Positions 41,747 through 49,897 are shown, numbered from the stretch's first letter. The stretch is 64,000 nt of DNA from DATBGO01 sp963785765 (GCA_963785765.1 CAWAWM010000003.1:186001-250000); one strand, 5' to 3'. Notes: a model not told the origin generated them from the letters alone. Made by a program: numbers and translations.

Positions 41747-42637
41747 TCAGCCGGTGACCCCGTGGTCGCGGAGGATCTCGTTCAGGGCGGCCTTATCGTG
41801 CCCGCTGCCCGCGGGCAGCCGCTTGAGCACCAGCACGCACGGCATCCCGAACTCGCCGCCGGGGAACTTGCGCGGCCGGGTGCCGCCCACGCAGACCGAC
41901 CAGGCGGGTACCTCGCCGCGGGGCAGCTCATCGCCGGTCTCCACGTCGATCACGTGCGTGGTCCTGGTCAGGATGGTGCCCGCGCCCAGCACGGCGCCCT
42001 GGCGGACCCGCGCGCCTTCGACAACCATGCTCCGGGAGCCGATGTGCGCGTCATCCTCGACGACCACCGGAATCGCGTTCGGCGGCTCGAGCACCCCGCC
42101 GATGCCGACCCCGCCGGACAGGTGCACGTTCTTGCCGATCTGGGCGCAGGAGCCGACCGTCGCCCAGGTGTCGACCATGGTCCCGGTGTCCACATAGGCA
42201 CCGATGTTGACGAACGATGGCATCAGCACCGCGCCGGGCGCGACGTAGGCGCCCCACCGGACGATCGCGCCCGGCACCGCGCGCACGCCGTCGAGGTGCG
42301 CGGTGAGCGGGACCCGGTCGTGATAACGGAAGTCGCCAACCTGGGACCTGACCATCGGCAGCAGGCGGAAGGCCAGCAGGATGGCGCGCTTGGCCCGTTC
42401 GTCGACCACGATCTCGCCGGTGCCCTCATCCGGCCAGGCCACCCGGGCCTGTCCGGCGTCGATGGCGTCGACCGCGCCGACCACGATCGCCCGGGCCTGC
42501 TCGTCGTCCGGGGTCAGGCTGGCGCGCGCCTCCCACAGCTCGTCGATGCTGACGGGCAGCCCTGATACCGGCGGGCCGGCGCCGCGGGCGGGCGGGGAGG
42601 TCGGCCCGGGGGCGGGGGCCTGCTGAGACCGGTTCAT
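41747..42637 (-). CDS. dapD: 2,3,4,5-tetrahydropyridine-2,6-dicarboxylate N-succinyltransferase
   Basis: 296 residues. A left-handed beta-helix is evident from hexapeptide turns (GAYVDTGTMVDTWATVGSC, AQIGKNVHLSGGVGIGGV, IGSRSMVVEGARV, RQGAVLGAGTIL). DapD transfers succinyl from succinyl-CoA to the ring-opened intermediate in lysine/diaminopimelate synthesis. The next pathway step, dapC, lies 1.4 kb away on the other strand. A Pro/Ala-rich N-terminus (about 20 residues) is non-conserved. The ATG at 42637 has TAGGCT 8 nt upstream and no Shine-Dalgarno sequence. Confidence 0.93.
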   Translation of the reverse strand: MNRSQQAPAPGPTSPPARGAGPPVSGLPVSIDELWEARASLTPDDEQARAIVVGAVDAIDAGQARVAWPDEGTGEIVVDERAKRAILLAFRLLPMVRSQVGDFRYHDRVPLTAHLDGVRAVPGAIVRWGAYVAPGAVLMPSFVNIGAYVDTGTMVDTWATVGSCAQIGKNVHLSGGVGIGGVLEPPNAIPVVVEDDAHIGSRSMVVEGARVRQGAVLGAGTILTRTTHVIDVETGDELPRGEVPAWSVCVGGTRPRKFPGGEFGMPCVLVLKRLPAGSGHDKAALNEILRDHGVTG

Positions 42638-42645
42638 GGCGAGCG

Positions 42646-42651
42646 AGCCTA
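42646..42651 (-). promoter_or_regulatory. Putative leaderless -10 box of dapD
   Basis: TAGGCT with 8 nt to the ATG at 42637; part of a compact divergent promoter pair with 42670-42675. Confidence 0.55.
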
Positions 42652-42669
42652 GCGGCTCTGCGCACCAGG

Positions 42670-42675
42670 TAGCTT
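42670..42675 (+). promoter_or_regulatory. Putative leaderless -10 box of the 42684 gene
   Basis: TAGCTT with 8 nt to the GTG at 42684. The opposing -10 of dapD is 18 bp away, so both promoters cannot easily be occupied at once. Confidence 0.5.
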
Positions 42676-42683
42676 CTGGAGTC

Positions 42684-43550
42684 GTGAGGAGTTCGGGTGG
42701 TGTCGCGAGGAGCCCGCACCGGATCCGCCGCGGAGTCTCCGGAGTCACCATCCTGCTGCTCCTGGCCACCGGGGTGGGCTTGTATGTGGCGTTCAGGCAT
42801 GTGCAGCCGCTGCTCGCTGGCAGCGGCTGCGACGCGCGCACCACCAGCCAGGGGATGATCGCGCTGGATACCGGCCAGGCTGGCATCGCGGCCACGATCG
42901 CGGGCGTGGCGCACCACAAGGCGCTGCCGACCCGCGCGGTCACCGTCGCCTACGCGACCGCCCTGCAGGAGTCCAAACTGACCAACCTCAGCTTCGGCGA
43001 CCGGGACTCGGTGGGGGTGTTCCAGCAACGGCCGTCGGAAGGCTGGGGCCCGCGGCGGCTGCTCATCGATCCCGTCTACGCGACCACCAAATTCTTCGAC
43101 GCGCTTACAAAGGTGCAGGGCTATCTCAAGCTGCCGGTGTACAAGGCCGCGCAGGCGGTGCAGCACAGCGCCGACGGTTATGCCTACGACCAGTACGCGC
43201 CAATGGCCGCCGGCATGGCGACCGCCTTTACCGGGCGCACGCCGCACTCGGTCTGGTGCTGGTACGGCCAGGCCATTGGCGCCAGGCCCCGGCAGCAGGC
43301 CATTGGCGCCGAGCTGATCCGGACGTTCGGCCCGCTGCCGGTGCGGACCACCCGCGATCCGCAGATGATCGTCGCGACGCCGAGCGTCCGATCTGGCTGG
43401 GCGGTGGCCGCCTGGCTGGTGTCGCACGCACCGCAATACGATGTTGATGTCGTGCGGTACGCGGGTTACCGGTGGACCGCGGCCAGCGGCTCAGCGGGCT
43501 GGACCCGCGACCGGTCCCCCGTCCCGGCCGGAGAGCTGGAGCTCGGCTGA
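42684..43550 (+). CDS. Exported lysozyme-like/transglycosylase-like protein
   Basis: 288 residues. An N-terminal signal anchor (GVTILLLLATGVGLYVAF, about 20-37) precedes a domain with AVTVAYATALQESKLTNLSFGDRDSVGVFQQRPSEGWGP, which resembles the catalytic-Glu (ALQESK) and DSxGLFQ motifs of soluble lytic transglycosylases. Streptomyces homologues are sometimes annotated as heavy-metal transporters without clear support. Cell-wall hydrolysis is inferred. A DUF-like C-terminus follows. It is divergent from dapD. Confidence 0.65.
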   Translation: MRSSGGVARSPHRIRRGVSGVTILLLLATGVGLYVAFRHVQPLLAGSGCDARTTSQGMIALDTGQAGIAATIAGVAHHKALPTRAVTVAYATALQESKLTNLSFGDRDSVGVFQQRPSEGWGPRRLLIDPVYATTKFFDALTKVQGYLKLPVYKAAQAVQHSADGYAYDQYAPMAAGMATAFTGRTPHSVWCWYGQAIGARPRQQAIGAELIRTFGPLPVRTTRDPQMIVATPSVRSGWAVAAWLVSHAPQYDVDVVRYAGYRWTAASGSAGWTRDRSPVPAGELELG

Positions 43551-43694
43551 TAGCCTGCGATCCCGCGGTACCTGGGACGTCTAGCCGGCCGGTCGCGCGA
43601 TACTGGGTTATGGCCCCGGCTTGGGGGGCCAGGGCCGGCGCGGGCCAGGTCCGCCGCAGGCCATCCCAGGCATGGACCGAAGAGGAGTGCCGAC

Positions 43695-44021
43695 GTGACG
43701 TACATCATCGCCCAGCCCTGCGTCGATGTGCTTGACCGGGCATGTATCGAGGAATGCCCGGTCGACTGCATCTACGAGGGCGAGCGGATGCTCTATATCC
43801 ACCCGGACGAGTGCGTGGACTGCGGCGCGTGCGAGCCGGTGTGCCCGGTCGAGGCGATCTTCTACGAAGACGACGTCCCCGACCAGTGGAAGGACTACTA
43901 CAAGGCGAACGTCGAGTTCTTCGAGGACCTCGGCTCGCCCGGTGGCGCCTCCAAGACGGGCAAGATCAATAAGGACCACCCCATCGTGGCCGCGCTGCCG
44001 CCGCAAGCCGAAGAGCACTGA
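43695..44021 (+). CDS. fdxA: 7Fe ferredoxin FdxA
   Basis: 108 residues. The start MTYIIAQPCVDVLDRACIEECPVDCIYEG carries the 3Fe-4S/4Fe-4S ligands, and CVDCGACEPVCPVEAI the second set (CxxCxxC...CP). The acidic C-terminal extension (YEDDVPDQWKDYY, FFEDLGSPGG) is typical of actinobacterial FdxA. It shuttles electrons, for example to cytochromes P450 or reductive enzymes. The GTG has AGGAG about 8 nt upstream. Its stop codon is embedded in the apparent CTG start of dapC. Confidence 0.95.
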   Translation: MTYIIAQPCVDVLDRACIEECPVDCIYEGERMLYIHPDECVDCGACEPVCPVEAIFYEDDVPDQWKDYYKANVEFFEDLGSPGGASKTGKINKDHPIVAALPPQAEEH

Positions 44022-45193
44022 CGCTGACCATCGAGCCAGGCGGAACAGGTCGGGCCGCTGCGCGGACGCGGGCACCCACGCTGGCCGCGCGGCTGCCGCA
44101 ATTCCCCTGGGACCGGCTGACGCCCTACCGGGAGCTGGCCCTGGCCCATCCCGGCGGGATTGTCGACCTGTCCGTCGGCACTCCAGTCGACCCGGTCCCG
44201 GCCGTCGTCCGCCAGGCGCTGTCGGCCGCATCGGACTCCCCGGGTTACCCGGTCACCGCCGGTACCCCGGCGCTCCGCGCGGCTGCGGCCGGCTGGCTGG
44301 CACGGAGGCTGGGCGTGACGGTGCCGGAAACCGCGGTGCTGCCGGTGATCGGCACCAAGGAACTGATCGCGTGGCTGCCGTCGCTGCTCGGCTGCGGGCC
44401 CGGCGATCTGGTGGTCCACCCGGAACTCGCCTATCCGACCTACGACGCGGGCGCCCGGCTGGCCGGGGCCAGGCCGGTGGCGGCCGACGGGCTCGTCTCG
44501 CTCGGCCCCGAGCCGGTCCGGCTGGCCTGGCTGAACTCGCCGGCCAACCCGTCCGGCCGGGTGCTGCCGCCCGAGCACCTGCGCAAGGTGGTGGCCTGGG
44601 GCCGGGAGCGTGGCACCGTCATCGCGGCCGATGAGTGCTACATCGAGCTCGGCTGGGACGCCCGGCCGGTCTCGGTGCTGCATCCCGAGGTGTGCGAAGG
44701 ATCGCATCAGGGGCTGCTCGCGGTGCACTCGCTGTCCAAGCGGTCCAACATGGCAGGCTACCGGGCCGGCTTCGTGACCGGCGATCCCGAGCTGATCGGC
44801 GAGTTGCTGGAGATCCGCAAGCACGCGGGGATGATGGTGCCCGGGCCGGTTCAGGCCGCGATGACAGCCGCCCTGCGGGACGACGCCCACGCGGCCGAGC
44901 AGCGCGCCAGGTACGCGGCCAGGCGCGGCGCGCTCCGCCCGGCGCTGGCGGCGGCCGGCTGGGCAGTCGACCACTCGGAGGCCGGGCTGTACCTGTGGGC
45001 GTCGCACCCGGACCACGACTGCTGGGGCTCGGTCCGGGTGCTGGCGCAGGCGGGCATCCTGGTGGCGCCTGGCGAGTTCTACGGGCCGGCCGGGGCCAGG
45101 CATATCCGGGTGGCGCTGACCGCCACCGACGAGCGGATCGACGCCGCGGCCAGCCGGCTGGCCGCGCTGGCCCCGTCGGCCCCGCTGGCCTGA
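44018..45193 (+). CDS. dapC: N-succinyldiaminopimelate aminotransferase, apparent CTG start
   Basis: 391 residues in fold-type I aminotransferase order: LPQFPWDRLTPYRELALAHP, IVDLSVGTPVDPVPAVVRQAL, AYPTYDAGARLAG, WLNSPANPSGRVLPPEHL, ADECYIELGW, and PLP-lysine in SLSKRSNMAGYR. DapC makes N-succinyl-LL-diaminopimelate for lysine and cell wall. Conserved sequence extends 80 codons upstream of the first GTG (44315), and between the in-frame stop at 43970 and that GTG there is no ATG, GTG or TTG. CTG at 44018 overlaps the fdxA stop (CTGA), mimicking the ATGA/GTGA couplings elsewhere; CTG 44024 is the alternative. Confidence 0.85.
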   Translation: MTLTIEPGGTGRAAARTRAPTLAARLPQFPWDRLTPYRELALAHPGGIVDLSVGTPVDPVPAVVRQALSAASDSPGYPVTAGTPALRAAAAGWLARRLGVTVPETAVLPVIGTKELIAWLPSLLGCGPGDLVVHPELAYPTYDAGARLAGARPVAADGLVSLGPEPVRLAWLNSPANPSGRVLPPEHLRKVVAWGRERGTVIAADECYIELGWDARPVSVLHPEVCEGSHQGLLAVHSLSKRSNMAGYRAGFVTGDPELIGELLEIRKHAGMMVPGPVQAAMTAALRDDAHAAEQRARYAARRGALRPALAAAGWAVDHSEAGLYLWASHPDHDCWGSVRVLAQAGILVAPGEFYGPAGARHIRVALTATDERIDAAASRLAALAPSAPLA

Positions 45194-45219
45194 CCAGCTG
45201 CATCAGCAGGCGCCTCTCC

Positions 45220-45225
45220 TAGGCT
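45220..45225 (+). promoter_or_regulatory. Putative -10 box of cysS
   Basis: TAGGCT with 6 nt (GGGGGC) to the ATG at 45232. GGGGG could alternatively serve as a ribosome binding site on a longer message. Confidence 0.4.
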
Positions 45226-45231
45226 GGGGGC

Positions 45232-46650
45232 ATGTTGCGGCTCTACGACACGCGGACCAGGCAGCTCGAGGACATCAGGCCGGCCAGCCGCGGGCTGCTG
45301 CGGCTCTATGCCTGCGGGCCGACCGTCTACAGGTACGCCCACCTCGGCAACATGCGCACTTACCTGCTCGCTGACCTGATCCGGCGGGTGGCGCAGCGGC
45401 ACGGAGTGACCGTGGTCAGCTGCCAGAACATCACCGACGTCGGCCACCTCGCTGACGACGGCCAGATCGATCCCGGTGGTGAGGACAAGATCCTCGCCCA
45501 GGCCCGGGCTGAGGGCCGGACCGCCCTGGAGATCGCACGTGGCTACGAGGACGCGTTCACCGCCGACTGCCTGGCCCTCAACATCCATCCGGCCGACTAC
45601 CGGCCGCGCGCCTCGGAATGCATCGGGCTGATGATCGACATGATCGCGAAGCTGATCGAGACCGGGCACGCGTACGCCACCGACGGCGGCAACGTGTACT
45701 TTGACGCACGTTCCTTCCCCGGCTATGGCGAGCTGTCAGGTAACAGCCTGGACCAGTTGCGGCCCGGCCACCGGTCCGGCGGTGCGACCGACCCGCGGAA
45801 GCGGTTCCACGCGGACTGGGCGCTGTGGAAGGGCGCGCCGGAAGGCCGGGAGCTGACCTGGACCGCCCCGTGGGGTCACGGCTTTCCTGGCTGGCATACC
45901 GAATGCTCGGCCATGTCGCTGCACTTCCTCGGCGACGTGATCGACATCCACACCGGCGGGATCGACCTGCGCTTCCCGCATCATGAGGACGAGCGGGCCC
46001 AGTCCGACTCGGTGACCGGACACGAGGTCGTCCGGCACTGGGTGCACGGCGAGCACCTGCTCTTCGAGGGCCGCAAGATGGCCAAGTCAACCGGGAACGT
46101 GGTGCTGGTGGCCGATCTCGCCGCCAGCGGCCTCGACCCGCTCGCGGCGCGGCTGGCCTTCCTCGAGCACCATTACCGGCAGCAGCTGAACCTCACCTGG
46201 GAGACGCTGACCGCCGCCGACGCCACCCTGCGGCGGTGGCGCGAGCAGGTCGCGGGCTGGGCCGCATCGCCGAGCCGGCCGATGTGCGCGGAGGTCACCG
46301 GCCAGATCGCGGACGGCCTCGACGATGACCTGGACACCAGGGCGGCCGTCGGCGCGCTGCGGCGGCTGGAGAAGGACCCCGAGATACCGCCAGGATCAAA
46401 ATTCGAAACGTTTGTCCACGCCGATCAGGTACTCGGCCTCGATCTGGCCGCCGACATCGGCAGCGCCGCCACGCCGCCCCCGCTGCCCGGCGGGGCGGCA
46501 CAGAAGCTGGCCGAGCGCCGCGAAGCCCGGGCCGCCAGCGACTGGGCCACGGCCGACCGGCTCCGCGACGAGCTGGCCGCGATCGGGGTGATGGTCAGCG
46601 ACACCCCGGACGGCCAGGCCTGGACGGCCGGATCGCGCAGCCGCGGCTGA
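45232..46650 (+). CDS. cysS: Cysteine--tRNA ligase
   Basis: 472 residues, the length of CysRS. Class I signatures: YACGPTVYRYAHLGN (zinc Cys and HIGH-type HLGN, about 28-40), GWHTECSAMS (second zinc Cys), HHEDERAQSD (zinc His/Glu), and KMAKSTGN (KMSKS, about 282-288). The C-terminal helical domain is normal. MshC, the related mycothiol ligase, has a different N-terminus and is shorter, so CysRS is preferred, although this may be a second copy. It starts 38 bp after dapC. Confidence 0.9.
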   Translation: MLRLYDTRTRQLEDIRPASRGLLRLYACGPTVYRYAHLGNMRTYLLADLIRRVAQRHGVTVVSCQNITDVGHLADDGQIDPGGEDKILAQARAEGRTALEIARGYEDAFTADCLALNIHPADYRPRASECIGLMIDMIAKLIETGHAYATDGGNVYFDARSFPGYGELSGNSLDQLRPGHRSGGATDPRKRFHADWALWKGAPEGRELTWTAPWGHGFPGWHTECSAMSLHFLGDVIDIHTGGIDLRFPHHEDERAQSDSVTGHEVVRHWVHGEHLLFEGRKMAKSTGNVVLVADLAASGLDPLAARLAFLEHHYRQQLNLTWETLTAADATLRRWREQVAGWAASPSRPMCAEVTGQIADGLDDDLDTRAAVGALRRLEKDPEIPPGSKFETFVHADQVLGLDLAADIGSAATPPPLPGGAAQKLAERREARAASDWATADRLRDELAAIGVMVSDTPDGQAWTAGSRSRG

Positions 46651-46666
46651 GCCCCGCTGCCGAACT

Positions 46667-46709
46667 GCAACAATTCGCCTGCCAGATCGCCAATTGCGCA
46701 ACAAATCGC
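46667..46709. promoter_or_regulatory. Direct repeats upstream of the dimethylargininase gene
   Basis: GCAACAATTCGC (46667-46678) and GCAACAAATCGC (46698-46709) are one mismatch apart and spaced 31 bp, close to three helical turns. The second overlaps TTGCGCAA, a palindrome. The layout suits an Lrp/AsnC- or ArgR-type regulator of arginine genes; no regulator gene is adjacent. A TACGCT box at 46756-46761 is a possible -10. Confidence 0.45.
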
Positions 46710-46812
46710 TACTGACGTGCATGAGTAGCCTGCACAGTTAACGCCCGGCGGCTTCTACGCTTAATTGAGCGAGATCACCAACGAGGCGGGGTCAACCCCA
46801 CGGACGGGAGCC

Positions 46813-47649
46813 ATGGCGCAGCTGCACTCCACCGCGCGCCGTAACGCGGCGCGGCACGCCAGGACCTACCTGATGTGCCCGCCTGAACATTTTGCGGTGG
46901 ATTACATGATCAACCCGTGGATGAACCCGGCCGTGCCCATTGACCCGGTCCGCGCCATGAGCCAGTGGCAGCAGCTGTACGCGCTTTATACCGGCCTCGG
47001 TCACACGGTGCACTTCATCGATCCCGAGCCCGGCCTGCCCGACATGGTCTTTGCGGCCAACGGCGGTACCGTGATCGGCGGAAAGGTACTCGGCGCACGG
47101 TTCAGGTACCCGCAGCGGGCCGCGGAGGGCCTGGCCTACCTCGACTGGTTCCGGCGCAGCGGCTTCCAGACCGTCCAGGAGCCGCGCACTGTCAATGAGG
47201 GCGAGGGAGACATCGTGTACGCCGACACCGCGATCATTGCGGGCCACGGGTTCCGCAGCGACCCCGCGGTGACGAGCGAGCTCGCGGAGCTTTTCGGCCT
47301 GCCGGTGATCAGCGTGCGCCTGGTTGACCCGCGCTTCTACCACCTCGACACCGCGCTGTGCGTGCTGGGCGGCGGCGTAGCCGCCTACTACCCGGCCGCT
47401 TTCGACGAGGCGGGCCAGGCGGCCCTGGCCGGCCACTTCACTGAGCTCATCGAGGCCAAGGACGAGGACGCCGAGGTACTCGGCCTGAACGCGGTCAGTG
47501 ACGGCCGCCATGTGGTGCTGCCCGAGCAGGCGAGCGGGCTGGCCGCCCAGATAGAAGCCGCAGGATTCGAGCCGGTCCCGGTGGATCTTTCCGAGCTGCG
47601 CAAGGCCGGCGGCGGCCCGAAGTGCTGCACCCTCGAGCTAAGGCATTAA
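46813..47649 (+). CDS. Dimethylarginine dimethylaminohydrolase-like amidinotransferase
   Basis: 278 residues of the guanidino-group modifying superfamily. YLMCPPEHFAVDYMINPWM, PDMVFAANGG, NEGEGDIVY (acid), FYHLDTALCVLG (catalytic His) and KCCTLELRH (catalytic Cys at the end) match DDAH/arginine deiminase-type enzymes of actinomycetes. DDAH converts methylarginines to citrulline; some homologues act on arginine itself. rocD follows 10 bp downstream, so the operon feeds arginine/ornithine carbon to glutamate semialdehyde. ATG 46813 has GGGAG upstream; earlier in-frame codons start at TTG 46765. Confidence 0.87.
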   Translation: MAQLHSTARRNAARHARTYLMCPPEHFAVDYMINPWMNPAVPIDPVRAMSQWQQLYALYTGLGHTVHFIDPEPGLPDMVFAANGGTVIGGKVLGARFRYPQRAAEGLAYLDWFRRSGFQTVQEPRTVNEGEGDIVYADTAIIAGHGFRSDPAVTSELAELFGLPVISVRLVDPRFYHLDTALCVLGGGVAAYYPAAFDEAGQAALAGHFTELIEAKDEDAEVLGLNAVSDGRHVVLPEQASGLAAQIEAAGFEPVPVDLSELRKAGGGPKCCTLELRH

Positions 47650-47659
47650 GGAGACCGCG

Positions 47660-48883
47660 ATGTCAAAGACCAACGCAGGGCGCAGCGACACATCGGCAAC
47701 AGCCCGGCTGCGCGCCCAGTCAGCCGCGCACAGCGCGCATAACTACCGTCCGCTGCCCGTCGTGATCGCCGAGGCCGAGGGCGCCTGGGTAACCGACGTC
47801 GAGGGGCGGCGCTACCTCGACATGCTCGCCGCCTACTCGGCGATCAATTTCGGGCACCGTCATCCGCGCCTGGTCGCGGCCGCGCAGCGGCAGCTTGACC
47901 GGGTCACCCTGGTCAGCCGGGCGTTCGACCACGACCAGTTCGGCCCGTTCTGCGCCGAGCTGGCTGCGCTGGCCGGCATGGAGATGGTACTGCCGATGGT
48001 CAGCGGCGCCGAGGCGGTGGAGACCGCGATCAAGACCGCCCGCAAGTGGGGCTATGAGGTCAAGGGCGTGCCCGCCAACGAGGCGGTGATCGTGGCCTTC
48101 GAGGGCAACTTCCACGGCCGCACCACCACCATCATCAGCTTCTCCACCGATGCCGACGCGCGAGCATCGTTCGGCCCGTACACGCCCGGCTTCCGCATCG
48201 TCCCCTACGGGGACGCCGAGGCGCTGGCCGCGGCCATGGACGAGCGGGTCGTGGCGGTGCTGGTGGAGCCGATCCAGGGCGAGGCCGGGGTGCACGTGCC
48301 GCCAGACGGGTTCCTGACCAGCGTGCGCGAGACCTGCACGCAGTGGGGCGCGCTGATGATCGCCGATGAGATCCAGAGCGGGCTCGGCCGCACCGGCACC
48401 ACGTTCGCCTGCGAGCACGAGAACGTCGTGCCCGATGCCTACCTGCTGGGCAAGGCCCTCGGCGGCGGCATCGTGCCGATCTCGGCCATCGTGTCCTCCA
48501 GCGACATCCTCGGCGTGTTCAAGCCAGGCCAGCACGGTTCGACCTTCGGCGGCAATCCGCTCGCCTGCGCGATCGCGCGGGAGGTCATCGCGATGCTGTC
48601 CACCGGCGAGTTCCAGGAGCGCTCGGCCAAGCTCGGCACGCACATGCACGACCGGCTCCAGGCCATGCCCGAGTCGGCCATCCGTCAGGTCCGCGGCCGC
48701 GGCCTGTGGGCGGGCGTCGAGTTCGTCTCGCTGAACGGCCGGCAGGCGTGCGAACTGCTCGCCGCGCGCGGCGTGCTCGCCAAGGACACCCACGGCAGCT
48801 GCGTCCGGCTGGCCCCGCCGCTGGTGATCAGCGAGGCCGACCTGGACTGGGGGCTCGACCAGCTCGAGGAGGTCATCCGCTGA
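47660..48883 (+). CDS. rocD: Ornithine aminotransferase
   Basis: 407 residues, class III aminotransferase. Marks: GRRYLDMLAAYSAINFGHRHPR, MVSGAEAVETAIKTARKWGY, EGNFHGRTTTIISFS, VEPIQGEAGV, ADEIQSGLGRTG, PLP lysine in LLGKALGGGIVP, and HGSTFGGNPLACA. The enzyme converts ornithine and 2-oxoglutarate to glutamate semialdehyde and glutamate; the product is the substrate of PruA at the left end of this window. The ATG has AAGGAG 8 nt upstream. It is in one operon with the dimethylargininase gene. Confidence 0.95.
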   Translation: MSKTNAGRSDTSATARLRAQSAAHSAHNYRPLPVVIAEAEGAWVTDVEGRRYLDMLAAYSAINFGHRHPRLVAAAQRQLDRVTLVSRAFDHDQFGPFCAELAALAGMEMVLPMVSGAEAVETAIKTARKWGYEVKGVPANEAVIVAFEGNFHGRTTTIISFSTDADARASFGPYTPGFRIVPYGDAEALAAAMDERVVAVLVEPIQGEAGVHVPPDGFLTSVRETCTQWGALMIADEIQSGLGRTGTTFACEHENVVPDAYLLGKALGGGIVPISAIVSSSDILGVFKPGQHGSTFGGNPLACAIAREVIAMLSTGEFQERSAKLGTHMHDRLQAMPESAIRQVRGRGLWAGVEFVSLNGRQACELLAARGVLAKDTHGSCVRLAPPLVISEADLDWGLDQLEEVIR

Positions 48884-48979
48884 GCTGACCGATGCGGGAC
48901 CGGTCATACCGTCCCGCCGGCCAGCTGGCCGGCCAGCCGATATCTGGTCATGGCCAGGACGGCCACGACGGCGCGCTGG

Positions 48980-49325
48980 TCAGCCGAACGTGACCGTCAT
49001 GCGGGTGATGCTGCCGTTGGCCAGAGCCAGCCGCATTGTTCCCCGGCTGCCGTCACGCCGCCAGGCGAATGGGATCACCACGGCTCCGTCGTCCTCTCGG
49101 GGCGGTCCCGCGATGTCGATCTGGTCGTCGGGCGGCATCCGCGCGTACGCCTCCGCATAGGCGGGCCAGGCCGGCGAACTCCAGCACGCCGGCGGACGGC
49201 ACATTTTCGAAACGGATAACCGCGGCGTCATCAAAGCGGTCAAGGAAATCGCCGAAGTCGCCCGACGCCACCGCGTCGTTGAAGGCCGCGACATGACGGT
49301 CGGCACAATCGCTGGCCGCGCTCAT
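48980..49325 (-). pseudogene. SnoaL/NTF2-like small protein, interrupted by a frameshift
   Basis: The N-terminal half (MSAASDCADRHVAAFNDAVA, FLDRFDDAAVIRFENVPSAGVLEFAG) resembles SnoaL-like domains; conservation then moves one frame over to PAYAEAYARMPPDDQIDIAGP...GTMRLALANGSITRMTVTFG, which completes the domain. One extra base near 49155-49175 (GGCGGGCCAGG) would explain it. Together the halves give about 114 residues, the normal size. TAGCCT 7 nt before the ATG at 49325 is a leaderless-type promoter. Function unknown; the break may be a read error. Confidence 0.65.
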
Positions 49326-49332
49326 GACCGCC

Positions 49333-49338
49333 AGGCTA
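49333..49338 (-). promoter_or_regulatory. Putative leaderless -10 box of the SnoaL-like gene
   Basis: TAGCCT with 7 nt to the ATG at 49325. Confidence 0.45.
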
Positions 49339-49374
49339 GCGACTCGCGGGGATAAATGGTTCGCAAGAATCTTA

Positions 49375-49390
49375 CTACCCGCGGTAGCAT
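49375..49390 (+). promoter_or_regulatory. Operator-like dyad and leaderless -10 of the vapB-like gene
   Basis: CTACC-CGC-GGTAG (49375-49387) is an inverted repeat; TAGCAT (49385-49390) overlaps its right arm and lies 6 nt before the GTG at 49397. Antitoxin binding here would block the -10, the usual toxin-antitoxin autoregulation; inferred. Confidence 0.5.
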
Positions 49391-49396
49391 GATCAG

Positions 49397-49897
49397 GTGA
49401 GCCAGACCGGACGCGGGGCCGCCGAACCGGAGGGCTGGCGGCCAGCCGCGGACGACAGCACCGCACCCGACAGCACCGCACCCGACAGCACCGCACCCGA
49501 CAGCACCGCACCCGACAGCACCGCGGAGTCCCGCGGCAAGCTGAGCGCGCTCGAGGAAGCCCTCCGGCTCGCCCTGGCCACCGCGCCGCGCGAAGCAGTC
49601 ATCAAGTCCATCGCCGCGACCCTGCCCGTCGAGGTCGACGTGGCTCAGAGCGCGCGACTGCACGGAGGGAAGGTGCGAAAGGTGAGCGTCTCGATGCCCG
49701 AGGAGCTGGCCGAGGCGGTGCGCACGCGGACCGGCGCGGGCGGATTCAGCCGGTATGTCACCGACGCGGTACAGGAGAAGGTCCGGCTGGGTCTCCTCGA
49801 TGACCTGGCAGCTGAACTTGAAGCCGAGTACGGGCCGGTAGACGAGGATCAAGTCGAGCAGGCGATGAGCGAATGGCCAGACTACGAGAAGGAGTAG
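49397..49897 (+). CDS. Ribbon-helix-helix antitoxin-like protein with DSTAP repeat extension
   Basis: 166 residues. The C-terminal 75 form a VapB-like antitoxin: KVRKVSVSMPEELAEAVRTRTGAGGFSRYVTDAV (RHH DNA-binding fold), then an acidic tail (LDDLAAELEAEYGPVDEDQ) of the kind that wraps a PIN toxin. Ahead lie five DSTAP/DSTAE repeats (about 20-44) and a helical segment. A leaderless -10 supports the long GTG start. An internal GTG at 49673, preceded by GGAGGG, would give a normal-size antitoxin. The toxin gene overlaps the 3' end. Confidence 0.75.
   Translation: MSQTGRGAAEPEGWRPAADDSTAPDSTAPDSTAPDSTAPDSTAESRGKLSALEEALRLALATAPREAVIKSIAATLPVEVDVAQSARLHGGKVRKVSVSMPEELAEAVRTRTGAGGFSRYVTDAVQEKVRLGLLDDLAAELEAEYGPVDEDQVEQAMSEWPDYEKE
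49454..49528 (+). repeat. Coding repeat, 15-bp unit (DSTAP)
   Basis: Four perfect copies of GACAGCACCGCACCC plus a diverged fifth encode DSTAP x4 and DSTAE in the antitoxin-like protein. Perfect identity suggests recent expansion. Confidence 0.95.

Noticed and set aside
43551..43694. Additional small gene between the lysozyme-like gene and fdxA
   Set aside because: Open frames there lack a start signal and consist of Gly/Arg/Ala-rich sequence.
45232..46650. MshC (mycothiol cysteine ligase) instead of CysRS
   Set aside because: Length, N-terminus and intact KMAKS/zinc motifs fit CysRS better; mshB alone does not bring mshC close.
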